A stretch of DNA of 64,000 bases from Ferrimonas marina (GTDB lineage Bacteria; Pseudomonadota; Gammaproteobacteria; Enterobacterales; Shewanellaceae), in NCBI RefSeq assembly GCF_900129905.1, contig NZ_FQXG01000008.1:136152-200151 (forward strand), given 5' to 3'. Position numbers and translations under genes: made by a program. The first letter of the stretch is position 1, and each line of letters begins with the position of its first letter. This document shows positions 1 through 8,114 of this stretch, one piece after another. The notes below the pieces were generated by a model. The model ran no database searches. It was not told where the DNA came from and saw nothing but the letters and a program-made list of their open reading frames with translations.

Positions 1-234
1 AATCGGCAGCCCATCAGCTAAGAAGCCCTTCCAATCCGCCGGCGGCGTTTGCAGTTGCAGGCTGTAGAGGCGGTCATCCTTATGGGCCATGGGGTTGTGG
101 CTCATCGCTTGATGAATCGCCAGGTTGGTGCCCGTGGTGGCGACGCCCAAGGCGATGGCCAGCATCATCAGGACGCTGAGCATCGGGCTGTGTTTCAGGC
201 TTTTGGCCCCGAGACGAAGGTAGTAACTCAGCAT
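1..234 (-). CDS. ABC transporter permease, FtsX/MacB type (5' part only)
   Basis: Only the first 78 codons are inside the window; the gene runs off the left edge. The visible part starts MLSYYLRLGAKSL and has one hydrophobic segment (about residues 16-35), followed by soluble sequence, as expected for the first membrane helix and the start of the large periplasmic domain of FtsX-like permeases. Its ATG overlaps the stop of the upstream ATPase gene (ATGCTGA), so the two are translationally coupled. With the ATPase and the membrane-fusion protein it would form a MacAB-like tripartite exporter in the inner membrane. The substrate cannot be told from sequence. Confidence 0.8.
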   Translation of the reverse strand, partial: MLSYYLRLGAKSLKHSPMLSVLMMLAIALGVATTGTNLAIHQAMSHNPMAHKDDRLYSLQLQTPPADWKGFLADGLPI

Positions 235-956
235 GCGACCGCTCCTTCAGGCAGCAGAGAGCCTTGGCTTTCCATGGGGCGACCTGCCATGGCCAGATCA
301 CAGACCTGGCCATCGACGATGTGGATGTTGCGCCCGGTCTGAGCGGCTTGTTCGGGATCGTGGGTCACCATCACGATGGTGGTGCCAGCGGCATTGATCT
401 CTTTGAGCAGGGTCATCACCTGGCGAGCCATCAACGAGTCCAGGTTGCCGGTGGGCTCATCCGCCAGCAGCAGGCGAGGGCTACCAGCCAGGGCCCGGGC
501 AATGGCGACCCGCTGCTGCTGACCGCCGGACAGTTGCGACGGCAGGTGCTTCATTCGTGCGGAAAGCCCTACCTGCTCCAGTGCCTGCTCGATGCGGCGC
601 TTGCGCTCCTTGGCATTGAAACCGCGATAGCGCAGTGGCACATCGACGTTATCGAACAGGTTGAGATCCGGCAGCAGGTTGTAGCCTTGAAAGATAAAGC
701 CGATCTTCTCGTTGCGCAGGCGGGAGCGGGCACGGTCGTTGAGCCCACTGATCTCTTCACCATCCAGGTAGTAGTGGCCACCGCTGGGGCTTTCCAGCAG
801 TCCGGCAACGTTGAGGAAGGTGGTTTTACCGGAGCCGGAGGGGCCAGTCACGGCCACGAATTCGCCTTCGCTCACATTGAGATTAAAGTCGCGCAGGGCG
901 TGGGTTTCGATAAGCTCGGTGCGAAACACCTGAGAGATATTGTCCATTTTCAACAT
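228..956 (-). CDS. ABC transporter ATP-binding protein, MacB/LolD type
   Basis: A 242-residue ABC ATPase with all the usual motifs in order: Walker A GPSGSGKTT near residue 39, Q-loop, signature LSGGQQQRVAIARAL near 142, Walker B LLLADEP followed by TGNLDS, and the H-loop VTHD. The TGNLD sequence is typical of the LolD/MacB/FtsE class, which powers mechanotransmission exporters rather than classical importers. The start is supported by an AAGGACG ribosome site 7 bases upstream. It lies 14 bases after the adaptor gene and overlaps the permease start, so all three genes form one operon read leftward from a sigma-54-like promoter. Confidence 0.93.
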   Translation of the reverse strand: MLKMDNISQVFRTELIETHALRDFNLNVSEGEFVAVTGPSGSGKTTFLNVAGLLESPSGGHYYLDGEEISGLNDRARSRLRNEKIGFIFQGYNLLPDLNLFDNVDVPLRYRGFNAKERKRRIEQALEQVGLSARMKHLPSQLSGGQQQRVAIARALAGSPRLLLADEPTGNLDSLMARQVMTLLKEINAAGTTIVMVTHDPEQAAQTGRNIHIVDGQVCDLAMAGRPMESQGSLLPEGAVAC

Positions 957-970
957 GGTTAGCGTCCTTG

Positions 971-2245
971 TTATTTGATCAGAACGTCGCTGCTGCCCGG
1001 CAGCAGGTCGAGTTCAGTGAGAATAAAGCGATCGCCCGGCTCTGCACCGGCGAGGATTTGGATATGGGTCAGGCTGGAGGCCCCCAATTGCAGTGGCACC
1101 TTTTGAGCGAGGTTACCGTCGACCTTCATGCCGTAGCGGCCCTGGTAGGCCTTGATAAAGGGGCCACGGCGAAGCATCAGCACGTCTTCCAGATACTCGA
1201 GCTGGATGCGGGCATTGAGGCGTTGGTTTTGCCGCAGCTTCAGTGGGGCTTGTGCCGTGTTTGGGTCAAAACGCACCCGCACCGCAACCTGATTGGCGAT
1301 GATCTCCGGTGAGATCCCGGCGATCTGACCGGCCAGGGTGCGGCCGGAAATCTCCAGCGCCACCGGTAGGCCCAGTGCTAACTCCCCGCCGTAGCTTTCC
1401 GGTACTTCCAGCTCTGCCTGGTATTCGGTGAGGCTGACCACCGACATCAGTGGCTGGCTGTCGGCAATCTGTTCCCGGTCTTCCACCAGGGTGTTACCGA
1501 CCAGGCCTGCCAAGGGGGAGCGCAGCTGCAGGGCTTCAACACGACGCTGTAGCTCGGCAACCTGCAGCTGTTGGCGGCGCAGTTCCACCTCAGCGGTGCG
1601 CTGCTCGAACTTGAGGGTGTCCTGGGCCAGCGCCATCTCACGCTCGGCATGATCAAAGGCGATGCGGGCGCTGGCGAACTCATCCTGGGCCTGCTGATGG
1701 TCGATGTCGCTGATCAGATCCTTGTCCGCAGCCTTGTCTGCGCGGCGCTTTTCTCTTTCGGCCGCCACCAGGGTCACCCTGGCGTGGTCCAGTCGTTGCT
1801 TCAGTTCCAATTCTGAGCGGCGGGCCTGCAGCACCCGCCGTTGCAAGTCCAGCTCCATGCTGTCGTACAGTGCCTGCTGTTGGGACAGCTCGGCGCTCAG
1901 TTCCGGACTGTCGATCTGGGCCAGTAATTGGTTCAGTTCGACCACCTCGCCCGCCTGCACCATAAGTTCAATGCGGCCACTGGCGGTGCTGTAGAGCACC
2001 GGGGCATTGGCGGCAACGATGCGGCCTCGTGCGGTGACCTCTCGGATCATCTCGCCGCGCTCAACCGTAGCGAACTGCAATCGACTCGCCTTGACGCTCT
2101 GCTGCGCCTGACCGTAGCTGGCCCAAAGGTAGCCGCCACTGAGAAGCAAAGCTGCGGTGGCAATGACTGCGGTAATAACCCGGCGCCAGCGTCGGGTGCC
2201 CTTGGGTTGTCGTTGTACATCCTGTCCTGAGGTATCGGGGATCAT
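971..2245 (-). CDS. Periplasmic adaptor (membrane fusion protein, HlyD/MacA family)
   Basis: A 424-residue adaptor. It has a cytoplasmic N-terminus of about 28 residues, one transmembrane anchor (about 25-43), a split lipoyl domain, a long coiled-coil hairpin rich in E, Q, R and L (about 110-235), and beta-barrel plus membrane-proximal domains to the C-terminus. In the family such proteins bridge an inner-membrane ABC permease to an outer-membrane TolC-like channel. It is the first gene of the operon with the ATPase and FtsX permease downstream. The start is 31-41 bases downstream of a sigma-54-like promoter, a normal leader distance. No outer-membrane factor is visible in the window. Confidence 0.88.
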   Translation of the reverse strand: MIPDTSGQDVQRQPKGTRRWRRVITAVIATAALLLSGGYLWASYGQAQQSVKASRLQFATVERGEMIREVTARGRIVAANAPVLYSTASGRIELMVQAGEVVELNQLLAQIDSPELSAELSQQQALYDSMELDLQRRVLQARRSELELKQRLDHARVTLVAAEREKRRADKAADKDLISDIDHQQAQDEFASARIAFDHAEREMALAQDTLKFEQRTAEVELRRQQLQVAELQRRVEALQLRSPLAGLVGNTLVEDREQIADSQPLMSVVSLTEYQAELEVPESYGGELALGLPVALEISGRTLAGQIAGISPEIIANQVAVRVRFDPNTAQAPLKLRQNQRLNARIQLEYLEDVLMLRRGPFIKAYQGRYGMKVDGNLAQKVPLQLGASSLTHIQILAGAEPGDRFILTELDLLPGSSDVLIK

Positions 2246-2285
2246 CAGTGTCCGCCTGTTCAGTTGTCCATCTGTACAGGGACAG

Positions 2286-2303
2286 TTTGCAGGGGGCGTG
2301 CCA
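2286..2303 (-). promoter_or_regulatory. Sigma-54 (-24/-12) promoter for the efflux operon
   Basis: On the minus strand the sequence reads TGGCACGCCCCCTGCAAA. The invariant GG and GC are separated by exactly 10 bases, as in the sigma-54 consensus TGGCACG-N4-TTGC. The predicted start site would be near 2274-2276, about 30 bases before the adaptor ATG at 2245. This was read by eye; no scoring was run. Confidence 0.7.
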
Positions 2304-2370
2304 GGATTGGATTATTAGATCAAAGTGTTGAAATAATTGATATTTTCTTTGTTGTGGGCGAGTGGGCTGG

Positions 2371-2421
2371 CTGTCCGTCACTGTCCAGAGTGTCCGAAGC
2401 GGACAGTTTTCAGGTGTCCGG
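2371..2421 (-). promoter_or_regulatory. TGTCC-repeat cluster, likely enhancer-binding-protein sites
   Basis: TGTCC occurs at 2372, 2382, 2391 and 2415. The third is half of a 15-base palindrome TGTCCG-AAG-CGGACA (2391-2405). The cluster lies about 70-135 bases upstream of the -24 element, where activators of sigma-54 polymerase usually bind. More copies (2249, 2265 and the inverted form at 2279) flank the promoter. The activator is not in this window. Confidence 0.55.
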
Positions 2422-2437
2422 AAGGTCGGGGGCGAGG

Positions 2438-2848
2438 TTAGATCTTTGGGCCATTGCCCCGAACGCCGAAGCGATAGAGGCCAAGGGTGATGAGCAGGGC
2501 CGCGGCGATGGAGCCCCAGGCGATGACCTGCACCAGCGGATGCCAACCATGCCAATGACCACTCAGGCCATAGGCCAGCAGCAGAATAACGGCACCGCCG
2601 TTGCTGACGATCCCCACCCAGATGGGCGCCATCGCCCGCCGGCCCTCAAGCGCCGCCTTGAGGCCGAACCCGTAGCCCAGACAGAGTGCCAGGTAGGCCC
2701 AGCCCAGCAAGCGCAGGGGCAGGGTGGACTCGGCCACCGGCAATCCGGCGGCGGACAACCAGCTGGCAGGCAACAGCAGCAGCGGCAGGCTCCAGGCCAG
2801 CACCGTGGCCAGGATCTTAAACAGGAACACACCGGCTAACGCGTTCAT
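2438..2848 (-). CDS. Small integral membrane protein, unknown function
   Basis: 136 residues with four strongly hydrophobic stretches (about 5-30, 44-62, 74-95, 103-127), a short basic loop AALEGRR after the second, and a hydrophilic tail RFGVRGNGPKI. No recognised family motif. Its ATG overlaps the stop of the MOSC gene by four bases (ATGA), so the two are very probably co-translated. The function is not evident. Confidence 0.75.
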   Translation of the reverse strand: MNALAGVFLFKILATVLAWSLPLLLLPASWLSAAGLPVAESTLPLRLLGWAYLALCLGYGFGLKAALEGRRAMAPIWVGIVSNGGAVILLLAYGLSGHWHGWHPLVQVIAWGSIAAALLITLGLYRFGVRGNGPKI

Positions 2849-3318
2849 CGGTCAGACACCTGTTCAGGCAGTCGCGCTACGCTCATCCCTTCGCGTATCT
2901 CACCGTCGTTAAGGATCCGTGCCCGCAGTCCGCCGCGGGACACAAACGCCTTGACCACCTCGGCGGAGCTGAGTCCGTCGCCGGCCAGATCGTCCCCCAG
3001 CAGCTTACAAGGCTCACACAGTTCAACCCCTTCAAACAGCACATCGCCGATGGCAAAGCGTTGGCCCTCGAGCGCATTGAGCCTTACCCCCTGGGTGATC
3101 ACGTTACGTCGGGTGGCGTGCCAGGGAATAGACTGGCCAAAACGCTGATTGAACGCCGCGATCTCCTCCGACTCAACAAAGGTGATGTTCTGGCCCGGGT
3201 ACTGCTGTCGGTCGTAGTTGCGATCACCGACGATGCCCCGGTCGGCATGCAGGGTGACCTCGGTGTGCTGTTGCTGAGGAGCACGACGCTTCGGGGCGGT
3301 AAAAATGGCTTTGATCAC
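2845..3318 (-). CDS. MOSC domain protein
   Basis: 157 residues resembling the MOSC (molybdenum cofactor sulfurase C-terminal) fold, as in YiiM/YuaD-type proteins. Visible features are the early DRGIVGDRNY stretch, TRRNVITQGVRLN in the middle, and the conserved cysteine in GVELCEPCKLL near residues 95-105. Such proteins bind or pass on the molybdenum cofactor and often reduce N-hydroxylated compounds; which applies here cannot be told. It is followed by an overlapping membrane-protein gene, and the Crp/Fnr regulator gene lies 39 bases upstream on the same strand. Confidence 0.85.
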   Translation of the reverse strand: MIKAIFTAPKRRAPQQQHTEVTLHADRGIVGDRNYDRQQYPGQNITFVESEEIAAFNQRFGQSIPWHATRRNVITQGVRLNALEGQRFAIGDVLFEGVELCEPCKLLGDDLAGDGLSSAEVVKAFVSRGGLRARILNDGEIREGMSVARLPEQVSDR

Positions 3319-3357
3319 GGGGCTTTCCTTGCTCTGTTCGCCGCAGATTTGGGCGGG

Positions 3358-3996
3358 CTACTGCAGCAACCGGATGCGGCGATAGTGACACTCCACCATG
3401 CCCTGCTGCTCCAGTTTCTTCAACATCCGCTGCACCTTGAAGCGGCTGATGTCGAGGTAGGCCGCCAGCTTGTCGTGGGTGGTGGTGACGTTACCGCTGG
3501 CGTCCGCCAGTTCGCGCAGGCAGGCGTGCAGGCGCTCATCGATGTCCGGATTCTTGTGCATGGCGAACACCCGGTGGGCCAGGCGCAGGTTGACCGCCAA
3601 CTGGCGGGCTACCAGCTCGAACACCTCTGCCTTTGGGGCTTCTGCTGCACGCAGGGCACGGTGGGGAATGCGCAGTTCCAGCACTTCGCTCAGGGTACGG
3701 GAGGACAGCGGCAGGGTGTGGCCATCGAGGAACTCCATTAGGCCATACCAGCCCCCCGGTCCACGTTCCGCTACCAGCACCTGCTGGCCCTGCTCATCCA
3801 GGGTGTAGGCCTCGGCACTGCCCGACAGCAGCAGGCCGATGTAGTCGATCGGGCTGTCCTGCTGGAGAAACTGCACATCGGCGGCATGACGAACCACCCG
3901 ACCGTGGCTGAGCAGGTAGTCAAATAGCATGGGGTAATGCTCGGGAGCCAGGTGTAGCTTGAGCATGCGCTGGTAGTGTGTGGTCGACGTTGACAT
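3358..3996 (-). CDS. Crp/Fnr-family transcriptional regulator
   Basis: 212 residues: an N-terminal cyclic-nucleotide-binding-type beta-roll (about 20-130), a dimerisation helix, and a C-terminal winged helix with a recognition region near TTHDKLAAYLDISRFKVQRMLKKL. There is no N-terminal cysteine cluster, so it is not an oxygen-sensing FNR with an iron-sulfur cluster, and the cAMP-contact residues of CRP are not evident. The effector is unknown. Upstream on its own strand is a TTGATGCAAATTTGA sequence (near 4058-4074) that resembles half of an FNR-type site and could serve autoregulation. Confidence 0.85.
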   Translation of the reverse strand: MSTSTTHYQRMLKLHLAPEHYPMLFDYLLSHGRVVRHAADVQFLQQDSPIDYIGLLLSGSAEAYTLDEQGQQVLVAERGPGGWYGLMEFLDGHTLPLSSRTLSEVLELRIPHRALRAAEAPKAEVFELVARQLAVNLRLAHRVFAMHKNPDIDERLHACLRELADASGNVTTTHDKLAAYLDISRFKVQRMLKKLEQQGMVECHYRRIRLLQ

Positions 3997-4235
3997 AGGG
4001 CCTCAGGAGGCGGCGCTGCAAAAGGGGCTGCGCAATGCCGAATTGTTACCAGTGGGTGTTCAAATTTGCATCAATTGTGCACCCTGCAGATTCTTTGCGC
4101 CAGCCCTGAGTATCCTGTAGCCACATCTGAGCCACGGCGGTTTACGCCGACAATCAGGCGCCAGAGCGTTGGTTCATCCGGCGCTGAGCGCTTTGTGACA
4201 CCGGCCTTAATCCCGATACCCTGACCGCCGTTTTT

Positions 4236-4310
4236 TTACTCGCGGGTGAGCAATCATCCCAGTGAGGGGATGGGTGTACGCCGGTGTGGCTCAACCTGAC
4301 ATTCCCCAAT
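4236..4310 (+). ncRNA. Structured leader of nhaA, candidate ion-sensing riboswitch
   Basis: The leader ends about 17 bases before the nhaA start. An outer helix pairs GGGTGAGC (4244-4251) with GCTCAACC (4289-4296), 7 of 8 positions. An inner hairpin CATCCC/GGGATG (4255-4260/4267-4272) closes a 6-base loop, and a small CATT/AATG hairpin (4301-4312) lies just before the ribosome site. Structured RNAs named nhaA-I and nhaA-II, described as lithium-sensing riboswitches, are known upstream of nhaA genes. Whether this leader matches their consensus has not been checked. The rest of the 330-base gap (3997-4235) holds no gene. Confidence 0.45.
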
Positions 4311-4326
4311 GTGACTAGAGAGAGAT

Positions 4327-5502
4327 ATGAAGCAAAGGATAAAACAGTTCCTCAGCCAAGACTCCGCCGGTGGCATCATTCTGATGATGGTGGTTGCCAT
4401 TGCCATGGTGCTGGCGAACTCGCCATTGAGCGGGCTCTATGATGCCTTTTTGAATACCCCGGTGCAGATGCGTATCGGCACACTGGACATCGATAAGCCG
4501 ATGCTGCTGTGGATCAATGATGGCTTGATGGCACTGTTCTTTATGCTGATTGGCCTGGAGGTAAAGCGCGAGCTGCTGCAGGGGGCGCTGTCCAGCCCCA
4601 GCAAGGCGGCCTTGCCGACCATTGCTGCGATTGGTGGCTTGCTGGTGCCGGCCGCGGTGTTCCTGGTGTTTAACATGGGTGATGACATCGCCCGGGTTGG
4701 TTGGGCGATCCCGGCCGCCACCGACATCGCCTTTGCCCTGGGGATCCTGGCATTGCTGGGCAGCCGGGTACCGGTGGCGCTCAAGGTGTTCCTGCTGGCC
4801 CTGGCGATCATCGATGACCTGCTGGTGATTATGATCATCGCCCTGTTCTACAGCGATAACCTGTCATTGTCGGCACTGGCGGTTTCAGCGCTGGCCACCG
4901 CGGCCCTGGTGGGGCTGAACCGTCGCGGTGAGCGTGCTTTGCTGCCCTACATGCTGATTGGCGTGGTGCTGTGGGTGGCGGTGCTCAAATCCGGTGTCCA
5001 CGCCACTCTGGCGGGCGTGATTCTGGCCTTTACTTTGCCATTGGGCAAAGACGATAAGGGCCATTGCCCCAGTAATCACCTGGAGCATGCCCTGCACCCC
5101 TGGAGCACCTTCCTGATCCTGCCGGTGTTTGCCTTCGCCAATGCCGGGGTTAGCCTCAGCGGTATGGGGCTGGCGGACGTCGCGTCGCCGCTGCCGATAG
5201 GCATTGCTCTGGGTCTGCTGCTGGGCAAGCCGGTGGGGATTATGCTGTTCAGCGCCGTCGCGGTGGCCCTGCGCATGGCCAGTCTGCCGGAGGGGCTGCG
5301 TTGGGTGCACCTGCTGGGTGTGGCCTTCCTCTGTGGTGTTGGCTTTACCATGGCGATGTTTGTCTCGTCGCTGTCGTTCGAGGCAGGCCTGGTTGAGGCC
5401 GACCTGGCGCGGATGGGGATCCTGATTGGCTCGGCTGCGGCGGCCATCGCCGGCTACCTGATGCTGAAGCGAACCCTGCCCGCGCCGGCCGTTTCGTCCT
5501 AG
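4327..5502 (+). CDS. nhaA: Na+/H+ antiporter NhaA
   Basis: 391 residues, the usual length for NhaA, with about twelve hydrophobic helices. The family signature is clear: AATDIAFALG (about 134-143), which includes the unwound TM4 segment, and LAIIDDLLVIMIIALFY, which has the two adjacent aspartates that bind and carry Na+ in E. coli NhaA. The C-terminal FLCGVGFTMAMFVSSLSF is also conserved. It exports Na+ (and Li+) in exchange for protons across the inner membrane. It is a single-gene unit with a structured leader upstream and a strong terminator downstream. The GAGAGAG ribosome site is just before the ATG. Confidence 0.97.
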   Translation: MKQRIKQFLSQDSAGGIILMMVVAIAMVLANSPLSGLYDAFLNTPVQMRIGTLDIDKPMLLWINDGLMALFFMLIGLEVKRELLQGALSSPSKAALPTIAAIGGLLVPAAVFLVFNMGDDIARVGWAIPAATDIAFALGILALLGSRVPVALKVFLLALAIIDDLLVIMIIALFYSDNLSLSALAVSALATAALVGLNRRGERALLPYMLIGVVLWVAVLKSGVHATLAGVILAFTLPLGKDDKGHCPSNHLEHALHPWSTFLILPVFAFANAGVSLSGMGLADVASPLPIGIALGLLLGKPVGIMLFSAVAVALRMASLPEGLRWVHLLGVAFLCGVGFTMAMFVSSLSFEAGLVEADLARMGILIGSAAAAIAGYLMLKRTLPAPAVSS

Positions 5503-5521
5503 TGGTTAATTCTTGAAACAA

Positions 5522-5550
5522 AACCAACCCCGTTCGGGGTTGGTTTTTTT
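5522..5550 (+). terminator. Rho-independent terminator after nhaA
   Basis: A perfect 10-base-pair stem AACCAACCCC/GGGGTTGGTT with a GTTC tetraloop, followed by seven T residues. Confidence 0.95.
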
Positions 5551-5621
5551 GTGCCCAAGCGCCCATGCTGGAGGGCGACCATGGGACTGGACCCGGTTTA
5601 TCAGCAAAAGGAGAGCACCTT

Positions 5622-5816
5622 ATGAGCCGATACGAGTATAAGATTGTCGATTCCCGGGATGTCCCCTCGGCGGGGATGTTCAAGGGCCGGGAGCGGGGGG
5701 ATCTGGAGGCCTATCTCAACGAGCTGGGTCAGCAGGGCTGGGAACTGGTTAACGTGGATTTTCGTGAACTGGAGGGGGCGTTGGAGTTTGCCGGCGTCAT
5801 GAAGCGCGCGCTTTGA
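5622..5816 (+). CDS. DUF4177-family small protein
   Basis: 64 residues starting MSRYEYKIVDSRDVP, with the later block LNELGQQGWELVNVDF. The pattern of an N-terminal YEYKIV strand followed by LN.LG..GWELV is the DUF4177 signature. An AAGGAGAG ribosome site 7 bases upstream supports this start over longer in-frame possibilities. It has no signal peptide or membrane segment, so it is probably cytoplasmic. The function of the family is not established. Confidence 0.85.
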   Translation: MSRYEYKIVDSRDVPSAGMFKGRERGDLEAYLNELGQQGWELVNVDFRELEGALEFAGVMKRAL

Positions 5817-5920
5817 AACCATGGTGCAATCTGGGTAGGCTAGGGTCAGCTCAAGGGATTTGAGCGGTTGTGCTGATGGCCATGAAGGCCACGGCGATTT
5901 AATGATTCAAAGGACTGAAT

Positions 5921-6142
5921 ATGAACCTCAATGCCACCCTGATAGGGCAGATCTATCTTCCACTGATCCTGGTGATCACCGGCCTGATTGCCTGGCAAGC
6001 CAGGAAAAAGAGTGACTCGGCGATCTCTCTCACCATCGCCGGGTTTTTGCTGGCCTTTATCCCGCCACTAAACCTGATCCTATTGGCCATTCTGGCGCTA
6101 AAAGCCCCCCGAGTTCAGGGCCCTGCCCCCGAGGTTCAATAG
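5921..6142 (+). CDS. Small two-helix membrane protein
   Basis: 73 residues with two hydrophobic segments (about 7-26 and 34-60) separated by the short hydrophilic turn RKKSDSAISL, and a proline-rich tail PRVQGPAPEVQ. A short leader with AAAGGACTG precedes the ATG. No family is recognised. It lies between the DUF4177 gene and the SIMPL-domain gene on the same strand. Confidence 0.65.
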   Translation: MNLNATLIGQIYLPLILVITGLIAWQARKKSDSAISLTIAGFLLAFIPPLNLILLAILALKAPRVQGPAPEVQ

Positions 6143-6235
6143 CCCGCGGGGCAATGCCATCCTTTGGGGACGGTTGCCACAACCGGCCAATGGCTGCCAC
6201 GCTGGTTGAATCAGCCACCTCAAGGAGAGCAGGCG

Positions 6236-6946
6236 ATGCAAACACGGGCAAACTGGGTTCTCGCCCTGGGACTGGTGCTGGGCTTAGGGCTGTTGGGCTA
6301 CCTGCTTTCCAGTGCCGCACTGGCGGTAAAGCAGCTCGAGCGCACGGTCACGGTGAAGGGCCTGTCGGAGCGGGAGGTGCCAGCCGATGTGGTGATCTGG
6401 CCTATCCAGTACAGTGCCGCCAGCAACGATCTTAATGAGCTTTACCAAACCCTGGAGCGTCACAACGCCGCGATTGAGCGTTTTCTTAGCCAGGGCGGGG
6501 TTGCCGCGGAGGCGATCAGCATAGCTCCGCCGGCCATCATGGATAAGTCGGCACAGCAGTATGGTGGTGGCGAGCCGGCGCCGTTTCGCTTTACCGCTAT
6601 GCAGACGGTGACGGTCTACTCCGAGCAGATAGAGCCGGTGCGGGCGCTGATGGCCAGGTTGTCGGAGTTGGGCAAGCAGGGGCTGGTGATCCTGGGTAAC
6701 CAGTACCAGGGCAGCACCCAGTACCTGTTTACTGGCTTGAACGACCTGAAGCCTGGGATGATCGAAGAGGCCACGCGCCAGGCCCGGGAGGTGGCGCTGA
6801 AGTTTGCCGCCGATTCAGACAGTCAGCTGGGTAAGATCCGCCGCGCCTCACAGGGCCAGTTCAGCATCAATGATCGTGACAGCAGCACGCCCCACATCAA
6901 GAAGGTGAGGGTGGTCTCCACCGTGGAGTACTACCTGACGGATTAA
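6236..6946 (+). CDS. SIMPL-domain (DUF541) periplasmic protein
   Basis: 236 residues starting MQTRANWVLALG, with one N-terminal hydrophobic segment (about 7-28) that is a signal anchor or uncleaved signal. It is followed by the SIMPL/DUF541 domain, which begins RTVTVKGLSEREVPADVV. That opening, the mid-protein TVTVYS strand, and the terminal KKVRVVSTVEYYL are characteristic. The family forms oligomeric periplasmic assemblies of poorly known role. The start was chosen because AAGGAGAGC lies 8 bases upstream; a start 24 codons earlier has no ribosome site. Confidence 0.88.
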   Translation: MQTRANWVLALGLVLGLGLLGYLLSSAALAVKQLERTVTVKGLSEREVPADVVIWPIQYSAASNDLNELYQTLERHNAAIERFLSQGGVAAEAISIAPPAIMDKSAQQYGGGEPAPFRFTAMQTVTVYSEQIEPVRALMARLSELGKQGLVILGNQYQGSTQYLFTGLNDLKPGMIEEATRQAREVALKFAADSDSQLGKIRRASQGQFSINDRDSSTPHIKKVRVVSTVEYYLTD

Positions 6947-7200
6947 GCCTGATAAGGCTAATATTCTGACTCTGGTACTTTTATCATACTTTCGAACGCC
7001 CTTTTGGGGGCTTTGGTATGAGGCTTATTGTTGTTAACAGGCGTAAAGTATTCTCTGCGTGTTGAGTCGGGCGTTGACGGCATCCAGGTGGCGAGTCACC
7101 TCCTGGGAGTGAGAGTCTGTCTTCGATGCGCCCCTCGAAAAATTTGGGGGTCCTCGTGGCCCCACTTTTTCGAGCCTTTCACTGACTCGCTTGTGGGATC
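6947..7200. other. Structured non-coding stretch, possible small RNA
   Basis: No convincing coding frame. Several inverted repeats follow one another: TCATAC/GTATGA (6984-6989/7016-7021) enclosing GCCC/GGGC, an AGGTG/CACCT hairpin near 7086-7101, and a 9-base arm pair CTCGAAAAA/TTTTTCGAG (7134-7142/7166-7174) enclosing GGGG/CCCC. A bidirectional terminator follows at 7201. This could be a small RNA or decayed sequence; the sequence alone does not decide. Confidence 0.35.
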
Positions 7201-7230
7201 AAAAAAACGCGCCAGTGGGCGCGTTTTTTT
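7201..7230. terminator. Bidirectional terminator between convergent units
   Basis: Stem ACGCGCC/GGCGCGT around an AGTG loop, with seven A residues before and seven T residues after, so it can stop transcription from either side. It lies 18 bases after the end of the nitroreductase gene. Confidence 0.92.
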
Positions 7231-7247
7231 GTGTCTGCCGATCAGGC

Positions 7248-7946
7248 TCAGAACCAGCTCACGGTCTGCTCCTGGGTGCGGCGGGTCTTGGGGAACTGAG
7301 GCTCGTCCGCCCGGTAACCCAAAGCTACCATGACGGCCGGCTTGTACAGCTTTGGGTCGATGCCGAAGTGCTGCTCCAGCACCTCGACGGTCTTGTCCAT
7401 CTCAAACCCTTCGATGGGGCAGGAATCGATGCCCATCATGGCCGCGACGGACATTACGTTGCCCATGGCGATGTAGGCCTGCTTGGCGGACCAATCGGTG
7501 ATCTGACGCTCGCCCTCGATCTGGAAGTCGTGCTCCTGGAACTTCTGGAACGCCTGGTTGATGAAGCCGATCACCTCGTCCGGCAACTGCTTCACCTCTT
7601 TCATAAAGCGCTGCTGGTACTCGGAGTTGTGCTTCATGGTGGCGTCGGTGTGGGCCAGGAAGATCAGGAAGTGGCTGGCGGTGCCCAGCTGACCGTCGGT
7701 GCCGTTGAACGCGCCATTGGCACCCCAGGCGAAATCACGGAACAGCTCGCGCTTCTCCGGGGACTGCACCACCAGCAGCTGCCAGGGCTCAAAACCGAAG
7801 GAGCTGGGAGAGAGCCGGGCCGCTTCCAGGATGACGTTGAACTCGCTGTCACTGATCTTGCGTGCCGGGTCAAACACCTTGGTGGCGTGACGGAAGTTAA
7901 AGGCGTCCAGGATCTGAGATTGGATGGCTTGGGTATCGGTGCTCAC
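7248..7946 (-). CDS. NAD(P)H-dependent nitroreductase-family oxidoreductase
   Basis: 232 residues from a GTG start (VSTDTQAIQSQ). Family features are the early FNFRHATKVFD segment with the FMN-phosphate-binding RHATK, ARLSPSSFGFEPWQLLVV, which matches the SPSS.G.QPW motif of NfsB/YdgI-like enzymes, and ALGYRADEP near the C-terminus. These are homodimeric FMN flavoproteins that reduce nitroaromatics and quinones at the expense of NAD(P)H. TAGGAG placed 8 bases before the GTG favours this start over ATG codons further upstream. The gene is monocistronic, with the shared terminator downstream. Confidence 0.92.
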   Translation of the reverse strand: MSTDTQAIQSQILDAFNFRHATKVFDPARKISDSEFNVILEAARLSPSSFGFEPWQLLVVQSPEKRELFRDFAWGANGAFNGTDGQLGTASHFLIFLAHTDATMKHNSEYQQRFMKEVKQLPDEVIGFINQAFQKFQEHDFQIEGERQITDWSAKQAYIAMGNVMSVAAMMGIDSCPIEGFEMDKTVEVLEQHFGIDPKLYKPAVMVALGYRADEPQFPKTRRTQEQTVSWF

Positions 7947-8114
7947 AATACACGCTCCTACAGTTGGCATAGGGAAAGGGGCAGGGCCGACACGACGCAG
8001 CGACCGGCTCAAACAATGGAGCGCATGCTAGCAATGGTCGCCGGGGGGATACAGAGCCGTTTGTTCCAATGACTTTGGACCAATGTGTCCATAATCAGAC
8101 CGGGTTTGCTCAAC

